Notes under the pieces: model-generated | Databases searched by the model: none | What the model was told of the DNA's origin: nothing | Seen by the model: only the letters and a program-made list of their open reading frames with translations | Part shown: positions 35,985 to 46,010 of the stretch, in pieces | How positions within the stretch are numbered: position 1 is the first letter of the stretch | Layout: the number at the start of each line of letters is the position of its first letter | Assembly: GCA_030998225.1 (NCBI GenBank) | Contig: JAPYXD010000695.1 | Location: 3,949,001 to 4,013,000 of the forward strand | Length of the DNA stretch: 64,000 nt | Source of the DNA: Diplolepis rosae | Lineage: Eukaryota > Arthropoda > Insecta > Hymenoptera > Diplolepididae | Direction: 5' to 3' | Program-made: the position numbers and the translations under genes

Positions 35985-36129
35985 TCACTGTGTCCTCGCT
36001 AGACATGAACCACTCATGTCCAGAGCGTACACACTAATGTCTTAGGCATTAATAACGCGCACAGGACTCAGCCCTGTCTAGACAGTAGTCAGTCATGTCC
36101 AGCACCGGAACGACAACGCGCTAAACATT

Positions 36130-37156
36130 CCCGGTAAGAAGAGAAGAATTCAGAAAAATTCAGAAAAATTCAGAATCTGAATTCCCATTAATACGCGAAT
36201 TTTCCTCCATCTAAAGTTCCACGAACGAGTAGAAAAAAAAGCAAAATCTATTCCTTTTAATCGACTTCGAAAAATGTAATGGAAGCGTATTGAGAGGAAT
36301 TAAAAAGTGGAAAAATACAAAGCAGAGACTACAAGGGAATAGAATAATGTCACTTTGAAGACGCAACTGAGAATTAAATTAAGTGAATTTTTTAAAATCA
36401 ATAAATATTGTATCAAATTTATAAATTAGAGCTAAAAAAAAGAATTTGGGTAAATTATATTAAAACTTTTGTATTCATTTATTGAAGAGAGACATATTTT
36501 GACCGATTTCATATGAAATCTGTCTTGGAACACATCTAAATGATATCATAAATAACGAAAAAAATGTTGACCGTGTTGTAAAATTATACTTTTATTGTTA
36601 ATAATTTTTGCGAAAAAATTGTTTCTCGTGTCCAAAACTTGGGAAAATGTATTTTTACATAAAAGCTATAAAAAAAACATATATAACACATATTTTGTAG
36701 ACAGATTAGAAGGAATTAAATTAATGAAAAATACAGCATGTAAGTATGGAATTAAAAAAACTACCCTGACAAAAGTATTCAGATTTCCAAACTTATATTG
36801 CACAAGAAGGAATAGAAATCATGTACGTGCACATATTTTGCGAGCAGATCAGAAAGAATTAAATTAATCGAAAATACAGCATGTAAGAATGGAATTAAAA
36901 ATAACCATGAGAGGTGTGTCTATGCTCGGATTAAGAGGAATTTAAAAAATTGAAAAAATGTTCGCCTGCATGGAATACAACACAACTGGAAATCTTTAAG
37001 GAAATAGAAAAGAATTGGTTTCGGAGATAAACCTATTCTTTCGTTGCGCACTTCTTCCGATGGAAAATTAGCACATTCAGAAAAATTAAATAATTCTCAT
37101 TCTTTCATTTAAATCTTGAAATACTAATTTTTCTGAATTCTTCTCTTCTTACCGGG
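36130..37156. mobile_element. CCCGGTAAGAAG-terminus element
   Basis: CCCGGTAAGAAGAGAAGAAT and the inverse at the right (ending cttcttaccggg) are flanked by tt/tt. The right arm of the host foldback reads aacattactg at the empty site, so tt was duplicated. Inside, an approximately 130-bp segment (acacatattttgtagacaga and following) is repeated in tandem at about 36685 and 36830. A 90-codon frame there has no known family. Confidence 0.75.
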
Positions 37157-38639
37157 TTACTGTATATTGTGTCAGTGTTTGAATGTGGAAAGTTTCGGCA
37201 ATTGTGTCTATTGATGATTAGCAACAAAATTTTTCAAATATAAAGTGAAAAAGTACACTAAATTTAGTGCTACGTATTTTTCATGATTATTGAGTTTCGA
37301 GAGCACAATTCCAATCATGGAAACGAGAGGTAAGTTCGAAATTCCTCCCATAACCTCACTTTTTTGACATATGCCAATTCTACTTTGCTTATAAATTGTT
37401 AATTATTATTTTGTAGAAGTGTCCGTCCTCGGCGAATATTCCAATGATTCTGTCATTAACGAGAATTGGCATATGTCAAAAAAGTGAGGTTATGGGAGGA
37501 ATTTCGAACTTACCTCTCGTTTCCATGATTGGAATTGTGCTCTTGAAACTCAATAATCATGAAAAATACGTGGCACTAAATTTAGTGTACTTTTATACTT
37601 TATATTTGAAAATTTTCGCTGCTAATCATCAATAGACACAATTGCCGAAACTTTCCACATTCAAACACTGACACAATATACAGTAATGTTTAGCGCGTTG
37701 TCGTTCCGGTGCTGGACATGACTGACTACTGTCTAGACAGGGCTGAGTCCTTTACGCGTTATTAATGCCTAAGACATTAGTGTGTACGCTCTGGACATGA
37801 GTGGTTCATGTCTAGCGAGGATACAGTGATGTCTATTTTCAATTTTCGTCTTCGGACATGAACCACTACTTTCCGGACGCTACTGAGTCATGTTTTTTTT
37901 CTCAGTGTAGTGTACCTCCTTTTAAAGGTGTCTACTTCAGCTTTAAAAAATAATTATAAAATTGTGTACAATTGAGCAAACAAAGATATTTTTCTATAGT
38001 TTACGATGTCAATAAAAACATGTAAAAATAGTACATTGTGATAGAAGTGCTAGAAAGCTTGTGCTGCCAACTTCACAGTCTCGGTCGATGTCCGCTTTAT
38101 TGCACGAGTGTCACATACTACTTTTTATCAAAAATGTAGAAAAAGTCCAATTGGATCTGAAAAGCAAAAAGTATGCGCAAAAGTGATAAGCGTGTGAAAA
38201 AAGTATGCGAAAAAGTAATTAAGGTATTAAAAGGAAACTATAATTGATTTACGCATGCGCAGTACTTTTTTTCATACCTTACTAAAAAGTGCCACTTTTG
38301 GCATAGTTTTCAGTGTGGAAAGGACTTTTTGTGTATGTGTGATAAAAAATTAAAATGATTGTATTTTATTTTGTTAAAAAAGAAAAAAATTCTGAAATAA
38401 GCTTCCGAAACGGGTCTGAACACTATACTACATCCTTAAGTTAACATCAGATAAAACGTGTTATATATTCCGTTCAATTTTGATCGCACAGATTTGAGAA
38501 TAGGCACATTCGATCGGGCATGCTTTCGCGCTATAGAATCATTAAAAACCTTGCGTTCGATTTTTGGAGCTATAAGGTAGGTTTCTTCGTTCCACGTCAC
38601 ATATAGTGTCAATACAAAGTTGATTTTTCTGGCAATGTG

Positions 38640-38940
38640 AATTTTACGCGCAGAGACATTCCGTGACCAGTGGTAAGTCCCAGGACAGGGTTCCTCGCGA
38701 AACGGCGGTATTCTTTGTAGACCTTTACCAGCGACTATCGTTGAGGGTTTTTACCCTTTTGGAATCTACGAAAAACTTTTACGTACGCGCGGGTCCATTG
38801 AAATGCAACTCGTGCTTCTCAACTGGTCCATCATCCAACCCCGTATCGTCTCACCGATCCTTCAACATCACTACACGATTCTAAGATCATCAGACGATAA
38901 ACCGCTAATCTGCCTCCGTGTGGTTCCCGATCAATCTTTT
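38640..38940. other. GC-richer patch, no recognised gene
   Basis: Balanced composition with a 73-codon frame (38663-38884) and a donor-like gtaagt at 38670, but no family resemblance. Confidence 0.3.
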
Positions 38941-38976
38941 ACTTTTTCTCCCATCAGATATTAGTTCTTAAATATA

Positions 38977-39172
38977 CACTGTTAACATTTTTCTCATTTT
39001 ATAATACTCTAATGGAATTTTATTACCAAAATCTAATATAAAATTAGAGTCGAAATATTGTTAAAGTAAAATCACAGTAGAGTAGAAAAAGGCAAACTAT
39101 TTTCTGGAAATAACATTAATTTTTGTAATAAATATATTACAATATTGTAATAACTGTTATTTTTTTACATAG
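38977..39172. mobile_element. CACTGTTAA-terminus MITE, short copy
   Basis: It matches both halves of the 43776-44295 element (taatggaattttattaccaa block; attacaatattgtaata block) without the insertion found there. Confidence 0.6.
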
Positions 39173-39219
39173 GATAAATCAATTTTATAAAAGGAATCAT
39201 GTTATAAATCGAAGAAATT

Positions 39220-39352
39220 TTCTGTGAAAAAAGGAACGCTTCCACTCCGCTGGGTATCGAGCCCAGGACCTTGCAAATGCCGGTCGAATGCTCTATCATC
39301 TGAGCTACGGAAGTTCCACACAACTTTTCTCACAGAATCTATTTATAAATAA
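39220..39352. mobile_element. inverted-repeat element enclosing a tRNA-like sequence
   Basis: ttctgtgaaaaaaggaacgc at the left and the inverse ttctgtgagaaaagttgtgt at the right form the ends, and the enclosed stems ggaacgcttcc / ggaagttcc also pair. Most of the interior is the tRNA-like stretch. No duplication identified. Confidence 0.5.
39241..39314 (-). tRNA. tRNA-like pseudogene
   Basis: The minus strand shows an A box (cgtagctcagatgatagagc), a D stem GCTC/GAGC and a perfect T arm (ctggg-ctcgata-cccag) with a B-box-like ggctcgatacc. The acceptor stem pairs at about 5 of 7 positions. The anticodon stem is imperfect, the loop lacks the conserved U33 and no anticodon can be assigned safely. 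It is best read as a decayed or SINE-type tRNA-derived sequence. Confidence 0.5.
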
Positions 39353-40113
39353 GTTATAAATAATAATAGTAATAATTATATATAATAATTAATTAGGTAA
39401 AGTAAATAAACGTCAGGTTTTAACACACAATTATTGTTAAACCCGATTAATACCCATGACAAGTCTTTTTAAGTTTAAAATTCTTTAAAATTTGAATTAG
39501 ATATGTAAATTGATATAATAAAAGGTGATACAAATTTTTACCTACTTGATTATAAAATGTTACTTTCAAATTGAATTACACTGTTAAATGCTATTGTGCT
39601 AATTTTGTCACTATTATTAGTATAACGTATTTTAAACTTTAAATTTACATTTTAGCTTAATATAAATTTTAAATTATATCCCGATTAATTAAGAATAAAG
39701 TAGATCCTTGAGAATAATAAATTTAAATTTCAAGAAAAATAAAAAACTTGACGTCATTATTACAAATGTAATATAGTCAATAAAATTTAAGGCTATGATA
39801 TCTATTTCATGAAAATTATAATTTTTAACTGTTTTATGCAAAAAAAATTCATTTTGTGAAAGTGTCTTTTTAATTTCTTACTTTGACAAGAATAATTTGT
39901 TTGTGAAACTATTGCAACACTATTTCAACTCATATATTACATTATTTCGTGAAATTTATAAGATAAAACTGCTTCGATAATTAAGAAAATATTTAAATAT
40001 ACCAATTTAACATATTTTGTGATCAAATTAGTAGATAAATTAAAATGTTTCAGATAATTCGTTAGGACTGGCCGTACTATCCGAGCGGATTGATAAAACG
40101 ATCAAAATGCAGA
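39353..40113. other. very AT-rich, no gene seen
   Basis: Only short low-complexity frames. No repeat ends recognised. Confidence 0.4.
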
Positions 40114-40499
40114 CCCGTGCAGAAATTACCCAACTTTTTCCCAAGTTCCGATCCGGGCCCGATCGGATTTTCCACATGTGGCCGCAGGGGGGCACATGGT
40201 GTGGCCCGGGTCGGAACCACAGCGGATTATGATAGACAAGATTATTTTCAAATTTTGTGTTGTGGTCGTGATATTGTAGTGACGATATTGAAATTAAAAT
40301 GCCGAAAGCAAAAAGTACATGGCGAGTTCGAAAGCCCAGAATCGTTGGTGAGATTTCTTATATCCGCAATATAGATCAAGCTAAGTTAATTCACTAGATT
40401 CATTACACAAATCCTAACATTGTAATGAACTAGATTATTACTTGAAATGTTTTTTTATTTACGCTAATTTAAAAAGAAAGAAAATTATAATTTTTCGAG

Positions 40500-41074
40500 T
40501 CTCAAGAACGAACACTCACACACACGAAGTATCTGAAAGAGTCCCAAACACACACATACACACAACGTACTCAAACTCAACAGGTCAAACCCCTAAATAT
40601 GTGCCATTGCCTTACGTACAAGGGCTATCGGAAAAACTGTCAGGTATCCTCAAACCCTTCAATATAAAAATCGCTTCTCGCAATACCAATGGCCTCTCGC
40701 ACTTTTTTAAATCAACCAAGGACCCTATTCCAAAACTTGACACTGCTAATGTCGTCTACAATATTCCTTGCTCTGACTGCACAGCAGCTTACATAGGTAC
40801 AACTAAACGGCCCTTAAAGACTAGAATACATGAACATAAAAAAGATGTTTATAACCCCTCGGAAAAATGGACTGCTTTAACGAAACATGCTTGGCATCAA
40901 GACCACAAGTTTAATTTTGATAATGTAAAAATAATTGACAGATCAGATAATTATAAAAAACGTATGATACTTGAAATGACCCACATAGCTGGCAATCCAC
41001 GTGCGGTAAACCAAAGAGCTGATACTGAAAACTTATCCGTTTTTTACCTCCCCCTTTTGAACGACAAATTGTAA
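40500..41074 (+). pseudogene. Penelope-like element C-terminal part with GIY-YIG endonuclease
   Basis: The open frame (about 190 residues in the element) contains the linker VPLPYVQGLSEKLSGILKPF, then the GIY-YIG-type nuclease core VVYNIPCSDCTAAYIG, TKRPLKTRIHEH with the conserved R and H, and ILEMTHI with the conserved E. In full elements this nuclease follows a reverse transcriptase and nicks the target. The frame ends with a stop at 41072. The residues before about 40500 come from the host repeat. The nuclease domain looks undamaged, but the reverse transcriptase is missing, so the copy cannot move by itself. Confidence 0.8.
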
Positions 41075-41897
41075 CCTCGCCAAAATATTTCTGTATCTTT
41101 AAAGCACACACATTCAAAGAGTGCCTAAGAAAATTCTAAATCTGTCAGAAACAAACCACTTCAACTCCTATTACAGTTTATGGCCTCCTTTGTCATAGTA
41201 CTCCAGTCATCTTGAGCACATCTTCTAATTTTTTCCCTCCTTCTCTTTAAAAACTCAACCCTAAACACAAGAGCAAAAGGCAAACCCTCCACTTTCATCC
41301 CACACTTTCGGTTTCAAGTCATAGCCAAACTTTAGTTGCATAAATAACATCATAGAGATCAGTGAGTTATTTCGAAGTATGTATGTGGCCAGAAAACGAA
41401 AAAGGAAAAAATTTAAAAAGTTTTTGTCTGAGGATATAGCAGTCCCTCAGTTGTAATTACAGCACACTACATCTAATAAGGTTAGTTCAACTTATTTAAA
41501 ATTAAAAATGGTGATGAGACTGAAAAATTTGAAGTTGACAGAACACATCTTTTTCTATAAAAAAACCAATATTCCACACTAGCATTCTTATAAGCAATTT
41601 ATTCATAACTCACGTTTATACTGCAAGTTCACTCGCCACGTTTGTATTTTTTTCCACTATAAAGGTACTAGTCAATAGCTGATGCATCATATAGTTTTTT
41701 ATGCCAGAATTTTGCTGTTATTCCTAAGGTAGTTTTAGGTCATTTATCGATGTACTCTGTACAACTCTTATGTAATTTTTTCCAACGATAATTTGCAATT
41801 TTACTTTTTTACAATTGTTTTCTCATAATACCAAAGCCTATTCCAAAACAGGGCTCATATGTGCAATGTTTGATTCAATGTTTTGATATTTTAGAAA

Positions 41898-41955
41898 TAA
41901 AGATCACTGATGAGGACTTCGATCAGAGTCGAAACGTTTGAAAGTATGTAACTTC
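41898..41955 (+). ncRNA. hammerhead-ribozyme-like core in the Penelope-like element
   Basis: CTGATGA (41907-41913), stem II gact/agtc (41915-41918 with 41927-41930) and GAAA (41931-41934) are in canonical order. A short stem III (A-C / G-T) precedes GTA, the expected cleavage triplet, at 41944-41946. Stem I can form ca/tg and, beyond an internal loop, gaa-type pairs with cttc. One G (41914) is unpaired, so the core is near-canonical. Hammerheads are known in Penelope-like elements. Confidence 0.65.
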
Positions 41956-42117
41956 CTGAGTTATCATTTCTGGACCCTAAAGCCAATTATTAACATCAAC
42001 ATCGTATACAATTATGTATAGAACGTTGTTGTTTTTCATTATTTTTTATATCGTATATTCAATTTTCCAAAGTGGATTTTTTAGAAAGAAAATTATTAAT
42101 AATGTAATTTATTTTTA

Positions 42118-42210
42118 GATTCAGAAGAATCGAATAGTTCTACAGAGTACGAAGATGGGTTTGAAAATTATACTGCTTGTATACTTTTGATTATACTGTT
42201 GCATCACTAA
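42118..42210 (+). CDS. exon-like terminal frame, unit 1
   Basis: After an acceptor-like tttatttttag the frame reads 30 codons: DSEESNSSTEYEDGFENYTA then CILLIILLHH and a stop. Acidic, Ser-rich, then hydrophobic. It could be the last exon of a mobile-element protein. Function unknown. Confidence 0.3.
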   Translation, partial: DSEESNSSTEYEDGFENYTACILLIILLHH

Positions 42211-42473
42211 TCTGAATTTATAAAATACATTTTTTTGAACCAACTATTTATTGTTATTAAACGAAAACCTTTTAAATTTTACTATTTGTAGAAATACAAA
42301 ATTAGACGGGGCCATATCTGGACCAGATCTGGTCCCCAAATTACAGGCACAGATCTGGGCCCGATCGGGTACGGCGTTTCATTGCTGTTCTGGCGCTAGA
42401 CAGATTACCCTATCGGGGCCACATTTTTCCCGATCGGGGCCTGATCAACGCCCCACCAAAATTTCTGCACGGG

Positions 42474-42996
42474 AAGTTAATTCACTAGATTTATTACATA
42501 AATTCTAACATTGTAATGAACTAGATTATTACTTGAAATGTTTTTTATTGACGGTAATTTGAAATGAAAGAAAATTATAATTTTAAGTGTAGAACGTTAT
42601 TGCGTTTCATTATTTTTTATATCGTATATTCAATTTTCCAAAGTGAATTTTTTAGAGAGGAAATGATTAATAATGTAATTTGTTTTTAGATTCAGAAGAA
42701 TCGAATAGTTCTACAGAGTACGAAGATGGGTTTGAAAATTATACTGCTTGTATACTTTTGATTATACTGTTGCATCACTAATCTGAATTTATAAAATACA
42801 TTTTTTTGAACCAACTATTTACTGTTATTAAACGAAAACCTTTTAAATTTTACTATTTGTAGAAATACGAAATTAGAACGGGCCCGATCGGGTAGGGCGT
42901 TTCATTACTGGTCTGGCGCTAGACAGATTACCCTATCGGGGCTACATTTTTCTTGATCGGGGCTCAATCGCCACCCCAAAAAAGTTTCTGCACGGG
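42474..42996 (+). repeat. second tandem unit of the 40114 element
   Basis: It starts aagttaattcactagattta like 40385 and ends with the terminal repeat. It matches unit 1 (without the Penelope insertion) with scattered substitutions and one deletion of the ccatatctggaccagat segment. Confidence 0.8.
42689..42781 (+). CDS. exon-like terminal frame, unit 2
   Basis: All 93 bases are identical to 42118-42210, while flanking non-coding sequence in the same units carries substitutions. The acceptor-like sequence is tttgtttttag. Same unknown product. Confidence 0.3.
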   Translation, partial: DSEESNSSTEYEDGFENYTACILLIILLHH

Positions 42997-43138
42997 GACC
43001 TTTGCATTTTTCAGTTTTTAGTGTATTCTAACGTTTCCTACATCAATTTTAATCTTTAGATATTGTAAAATAAATGTTAAAGTACTGCTCTACGGTTGGG
43101 GCAAAATTTTCAAACATAAATTTTTGACAAATCTTTAG

Positions 43139-43347
43139 ATGGTGAGGGGCTATCCAGCATATACCATGTGGACAGTTTATGGGGGGGAGGGCTAGAATCC
43201 ACGTGGACACACGTTCCCCTTTTAAGGACTAATAATATCTATATTTTTATCAAATATGTCCACGTGGAAAAAGTATGTGGGGGGGGGGGGGGGGCGTCAA
43301 CAAATGGTGAAAAATTGTCCACGTGGTATATGGATGGCCCCTAACTG
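43139..43347. mobile_element. AGGGGCYATCCA-terminus MITE
   Basis: Left aggggctatccagcatatac and the inverse of the right end aggggccatccatataccac, both continuing to gtggaca. Related termini are widespread in arthropod genomes. A 16-G run (43279-43294) lies inside. Confidence 0.7.
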
Positions 43348-43775
43348 GATTAAATAGATAATTTACTTTTTTAATGAAAAATAAAGCAGATATTCCCAAC
43401 TGGTACGGCAAATATTTACGCTTGTAATCTGTATGTATTAGAAGCTCACTACATAAAAGATTCTTCTATAGATTTAACTATTTTTAATGAAAAAACTATT
43501 TTTATTTTTTGTTGCATATAATTAATTGTTAATTTCAAAATATATAAAATGCCAATAGATAGAACTATGGCATTTATCAATCTTAGAGTGTGCAACTGAT
43601 TAAGAATAAGTAAATGATCAATTAGTTGTCTGGTTGAACTAATAATTGCGCATCAACATATTTTGTTTAATAATTTGGTACTTAAAATAAAAAAAGAACA
43701 CATCAATAACAGGTTCTATTACCTTTTTGAAGAGAAATGGATGTCAACCCGACAATTTTACGCCGGTCTACCCTA

Positions 43776-44295
43776 CACTGTTAAAAATGTTTGTAATTTA
43801 ACAAAACTTTAATGGAATTTTATTACCAAAATGTAACATGAAATTACAGTCGAGGCATTGTAAAATAAAATCATAGTACAGGGTGGGCCATCTAACATTT
43901 GGAATTTGAATCGGCTATAAAAAAAAACTTATGGGTATTTTTTCAAAAGTATGGCTTTATTAGAAAGATTGAACCTTTCGATTTAAGAATAAAGCACATC
44001 ATTCAAATAACTGCCACTGCTGGCCTAACAGTACCCCATTCGATCAACCCAATTTTTCAGTGCATTTTCGATTGTTTGGACAAAAGGTCAATAAGGTCAA
44101 TAAGCAAAATTGTCGCCGATTAAAATTCCAAATGTTAGATGGCCCACCCTGTGCTTGCAAAGTAATTTTTCGCAATGACAATACAAGTGTTGCGAATTTG
44201 TTGTGGATACATCATCTGCTGTACTGTTGCTGTTACGTTTTGGTAATAAACTTCCATTACAGTATTGTAAAATTACAATATCATTTTTTACAGTG
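43776..44295. mobile_element. CACTGTTAAAAA-terminus MITE with a nested MITE
   Basis: CACTGTTAAAAATG and inverse CACTGTAAAAAATG, flanked by ta/ta (43774-43775, 44296-44297). 38977-39172 is a copy without the nested element. Confidence 0.75.
43879..44151. mobile_element. mariner-derived MITE with CAGGGTGGGCC ends
   Basis: 273 bp with ends cagggtgggccatctaacat and its inverse. About 235 bases from the left end match the 5' end of the mariner remnant at 23530-24132 (inverse orientation), followed directly by the other terminus. It is therefore an internal-deletion derivative of that mariner. Confidence 0.8.
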
Positions 44296-44639
44296 TATCG
44301 TTTATAAAACTTGTATGAAAAGTTTTTGTATTTTTATTTTTTCAATTTGTTGCAGAAATGTATAATATTATAATTATTCAAATATTCCAAAAAATAATAA
44401 AAAATGGCCCTGAATAAAAAGGTTATTTAGAATGTTTTTTCAAGAAAAATAAAAGTGAATAATATTATTGAAGAGAGCAATACTCCTCTTTTTCTTGAAA
44501 TGAATGCAGTATTCTTAAATGGTTATCCGAAAACGTCTTTCTTTCTTTGCTTATTTTCCTTTAAAGTGAGGAAATTCCCTTTGAGTAAAAAGAGGGACAG
44601 ACGTTCATATTTAGTTTCTGCCTGACGCAAGTAGAATAT

Positions 44640-44890
44640 TTAATTCGAATTCTCTCTCAAGAAATTCGTAACCCAAAGAGGGAACCACCTTACGAGCAAT
44701 GAATTGAAATGTTCAGTCGATAGTACAGTTTAATCGATTTAACAATGTTGCCACGTTTACGGTTTTCCTAATTTGCGATTACTGAAAACAGCAGTGGCGT
44801 TTTTACAATTGTTGAAAAACGTTGAACGATTTTGTGTACAAAATTAAGAGCTTTTGCAGTCTTGGGTCATGAGTTTCAAAGACATCAGAT
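44640..44890 (+). promoter_or_regulatory. possible 5' untranslated exon of the LicD/fukutin-like gene
   Basis: A GC-richer stretch ends in a consensus donor (cagat|gtaagtgaag at 44891). About 940 bases on, a pyrimidine-rich acceptor (tctttttttgaatctag, ending 45831) precedes the start codon by nine bases. This is an inference from splice signals only. Confidence 0.35.
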
Positions 44891-45831
44891 GTAAGTGAAG
44901 ATATTTCGATTTATTTTAATTTTTGTAGTTTTATCTACACGTCCTATGAGAATGAGAATGAAAATGTCCAAATTATTATTTCTTTTGCTTACCTCACTTG
45001 AAATTGATAAATATGAATTTTTAAATATTTAGTGAGACAGTGGAAAACTTCAATGTTATTGTTAGAGATATAGCTTGAAAGAGGAAAGATTGTTTTTCAT
45101 AATTAATTTTTGAACATATAGAAATTATGTATTCAGCAAAATTCATTCTTGACGTTTTTTTATTCCTCCAAACACCAATCATTCAAAACTTATTGAATTT
45201 TAATGAATGTGAGCTTATTTTCCCGGGAAAAAAGTTATACCTTATTCTGGTCCACTTTTTGAAAATCAGTGTTTTAATGCCAGAAATAAAAAAAAATTTT
45301 TTTAAGAACAAATTTAAACAAAAAACTATATTTTTTTAATTCGTTTATTTTTTAACATTGGACGCTGTGAAATTTCGGAGAATCTTTTTCCCGGAAAAAT
45401 TAGCTTAATAGACATAGGATAATTATCTAAATGAATAATTTGAAGATACGAATTTTGAAAAATTAGATTCCTATTGAATTTAAAATTAAAAGAAAAAAAA
45501 TAACAATGCGTTAATAAGAAGATAAAAACAGTAAAAATTTTTAACAAAAAATTTTACACGGGTTTTCTGAGATTTTGGAATGGTCATTGTTTTTACGATA
45601 GTTTACATTACTATAATCAAAAAAGTTTCGACATCTGTAATGATTGCACTTTGATGGACTGTGAAAACAATTTTGTTAGATTAACAAAAATATTATGGAG
45701 GTATTTGTGACCCCAAAGTTTTATGTATAACAAATTGTGTTGTGGAACCAACAAAATTTTTTTTTTAACATAAAATGTTATTGAATTTATGGAATACGAA
45801 ATTTGAATATTTTATCTTTTTTTGAATCTAG
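44891..45831. other. candidate 5' UTR intron with weak foldback
   Basis: AT-rich. Around 45200-45400 ttttcccgggaaaaa and tttttcccggaaaaatt are partly inverse. No coding frame recognised. Confidence 0.3.
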
Positions 45832-45840
45832 CTTACCAGC

Positions 45841-46010
45841 ATGATTTTCTGGCAACGCAGGCGTTTTCATATTTCGTCGCTTCGCGCACTAGTGGTAATA
45901 CTATGTGTGACCCTGATTTTGTGGTATAGCTTTAATCAAGAAGAAGTCCCAAAACAACCTTGCAGTGTACCAGAAGAATTTACTGAAAAGTTGCATGACC
46001 TTGCTTACAG
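45841..46010 (+). CDS. LicD/fukutin-like membrane protein, coding exon 1
   Basis: Starts at the first ATG after a likely acceptor and encodes residues 1-56 plus two bases of codon 57. A basic N-terminus (RRRFH) is followed by a membrane span at about residues 14-30 (LRALVVILCVTLILWY), giving a type II signal-anchor layout as in Golgi glycosyltransferases. The stem then begins. The donor is gtatgtg at 46011, phase 2. It joins exon 2 in frame (ag + g gives R57). The full protein would be 231 residues. Confidence 0.7.

Larger units (their letters stand above)
35347..37907. mobile_element. CACTGAG-terminus foldback, about 480-bp arms
   Basis: Both ends read CACTGAGAAAAAAAA inward, flanked by ta/ta (35345-35346, 37908-37909). 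The arms match almost base for base, for example aacatgactcagtagcgtcc near each end. The left arm is interrupted twice (35434-35984 and 36130-37156), the right arm is continuous. Without insertions the element is about 970 bp and nearly fully palindromic. Confidence 0.85.
34619..38606. mobile_element. large TIR element hosting a foldback
   Basis: The left end tatatgtgacgtggaacgg and the right end cgttccacgtcacatata are inverse, continuing to about 40 bp (gaagccgaccttacagc against the inverse gaaacctaccttatagc). Near the left end an ATG frame (34864, MARSSRRAAKLAENDAYGKT) is followed by a possible donor. At 35308 an acceptor (ttttttgtttcag) opens a frame reading DDPKFRNRLRHLH, which is interrupted by the foldback at 35347. 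No clear target duplication. Confidence 0.55.
40500..42005 (+). mobile_element. Penelope-like retroelement, 5'-truncated
   Basis: The intact unit at 42474 on shows that sequence between about 40495 and 42013 is extra. It carries the C-terminal part of a Penelope-like protein, a long 3' non-coding part and a hammerhead-like core at 41898-41955. Reverse transcriptase is absent, as expected for 5' truncation. Confidence 0.7.
40114..42996. mobile_element. CCCGTGCAG-terminus element with internal tandem duplication
   Basis: Left end CCCGTGCAGAAATTACCC and right end tttctgcacggg are inverse, with ga flanking both sides (40112-40113, 42997-42998). An identical right terminus also occurs internally at 42473, and 42474-42996 repeats the preceding unit. 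GC-rich subterminal words (gggcccgatcgg) stand out. A small ORF near the left (40302 on, MPKAKSTWRVRKPRIV) ends at a donor-like gtgaga, and each duplicated unit carries an exon-like terminal frame. A Penelope-like fragment interrupts unit 1. Confidence 0.6.

Noticed and set aside
36595..36867. 90-codon frame inside the CCCGG element
   Set aside because: It spans a tandem duplication of non-coding character and has no transposase motif.
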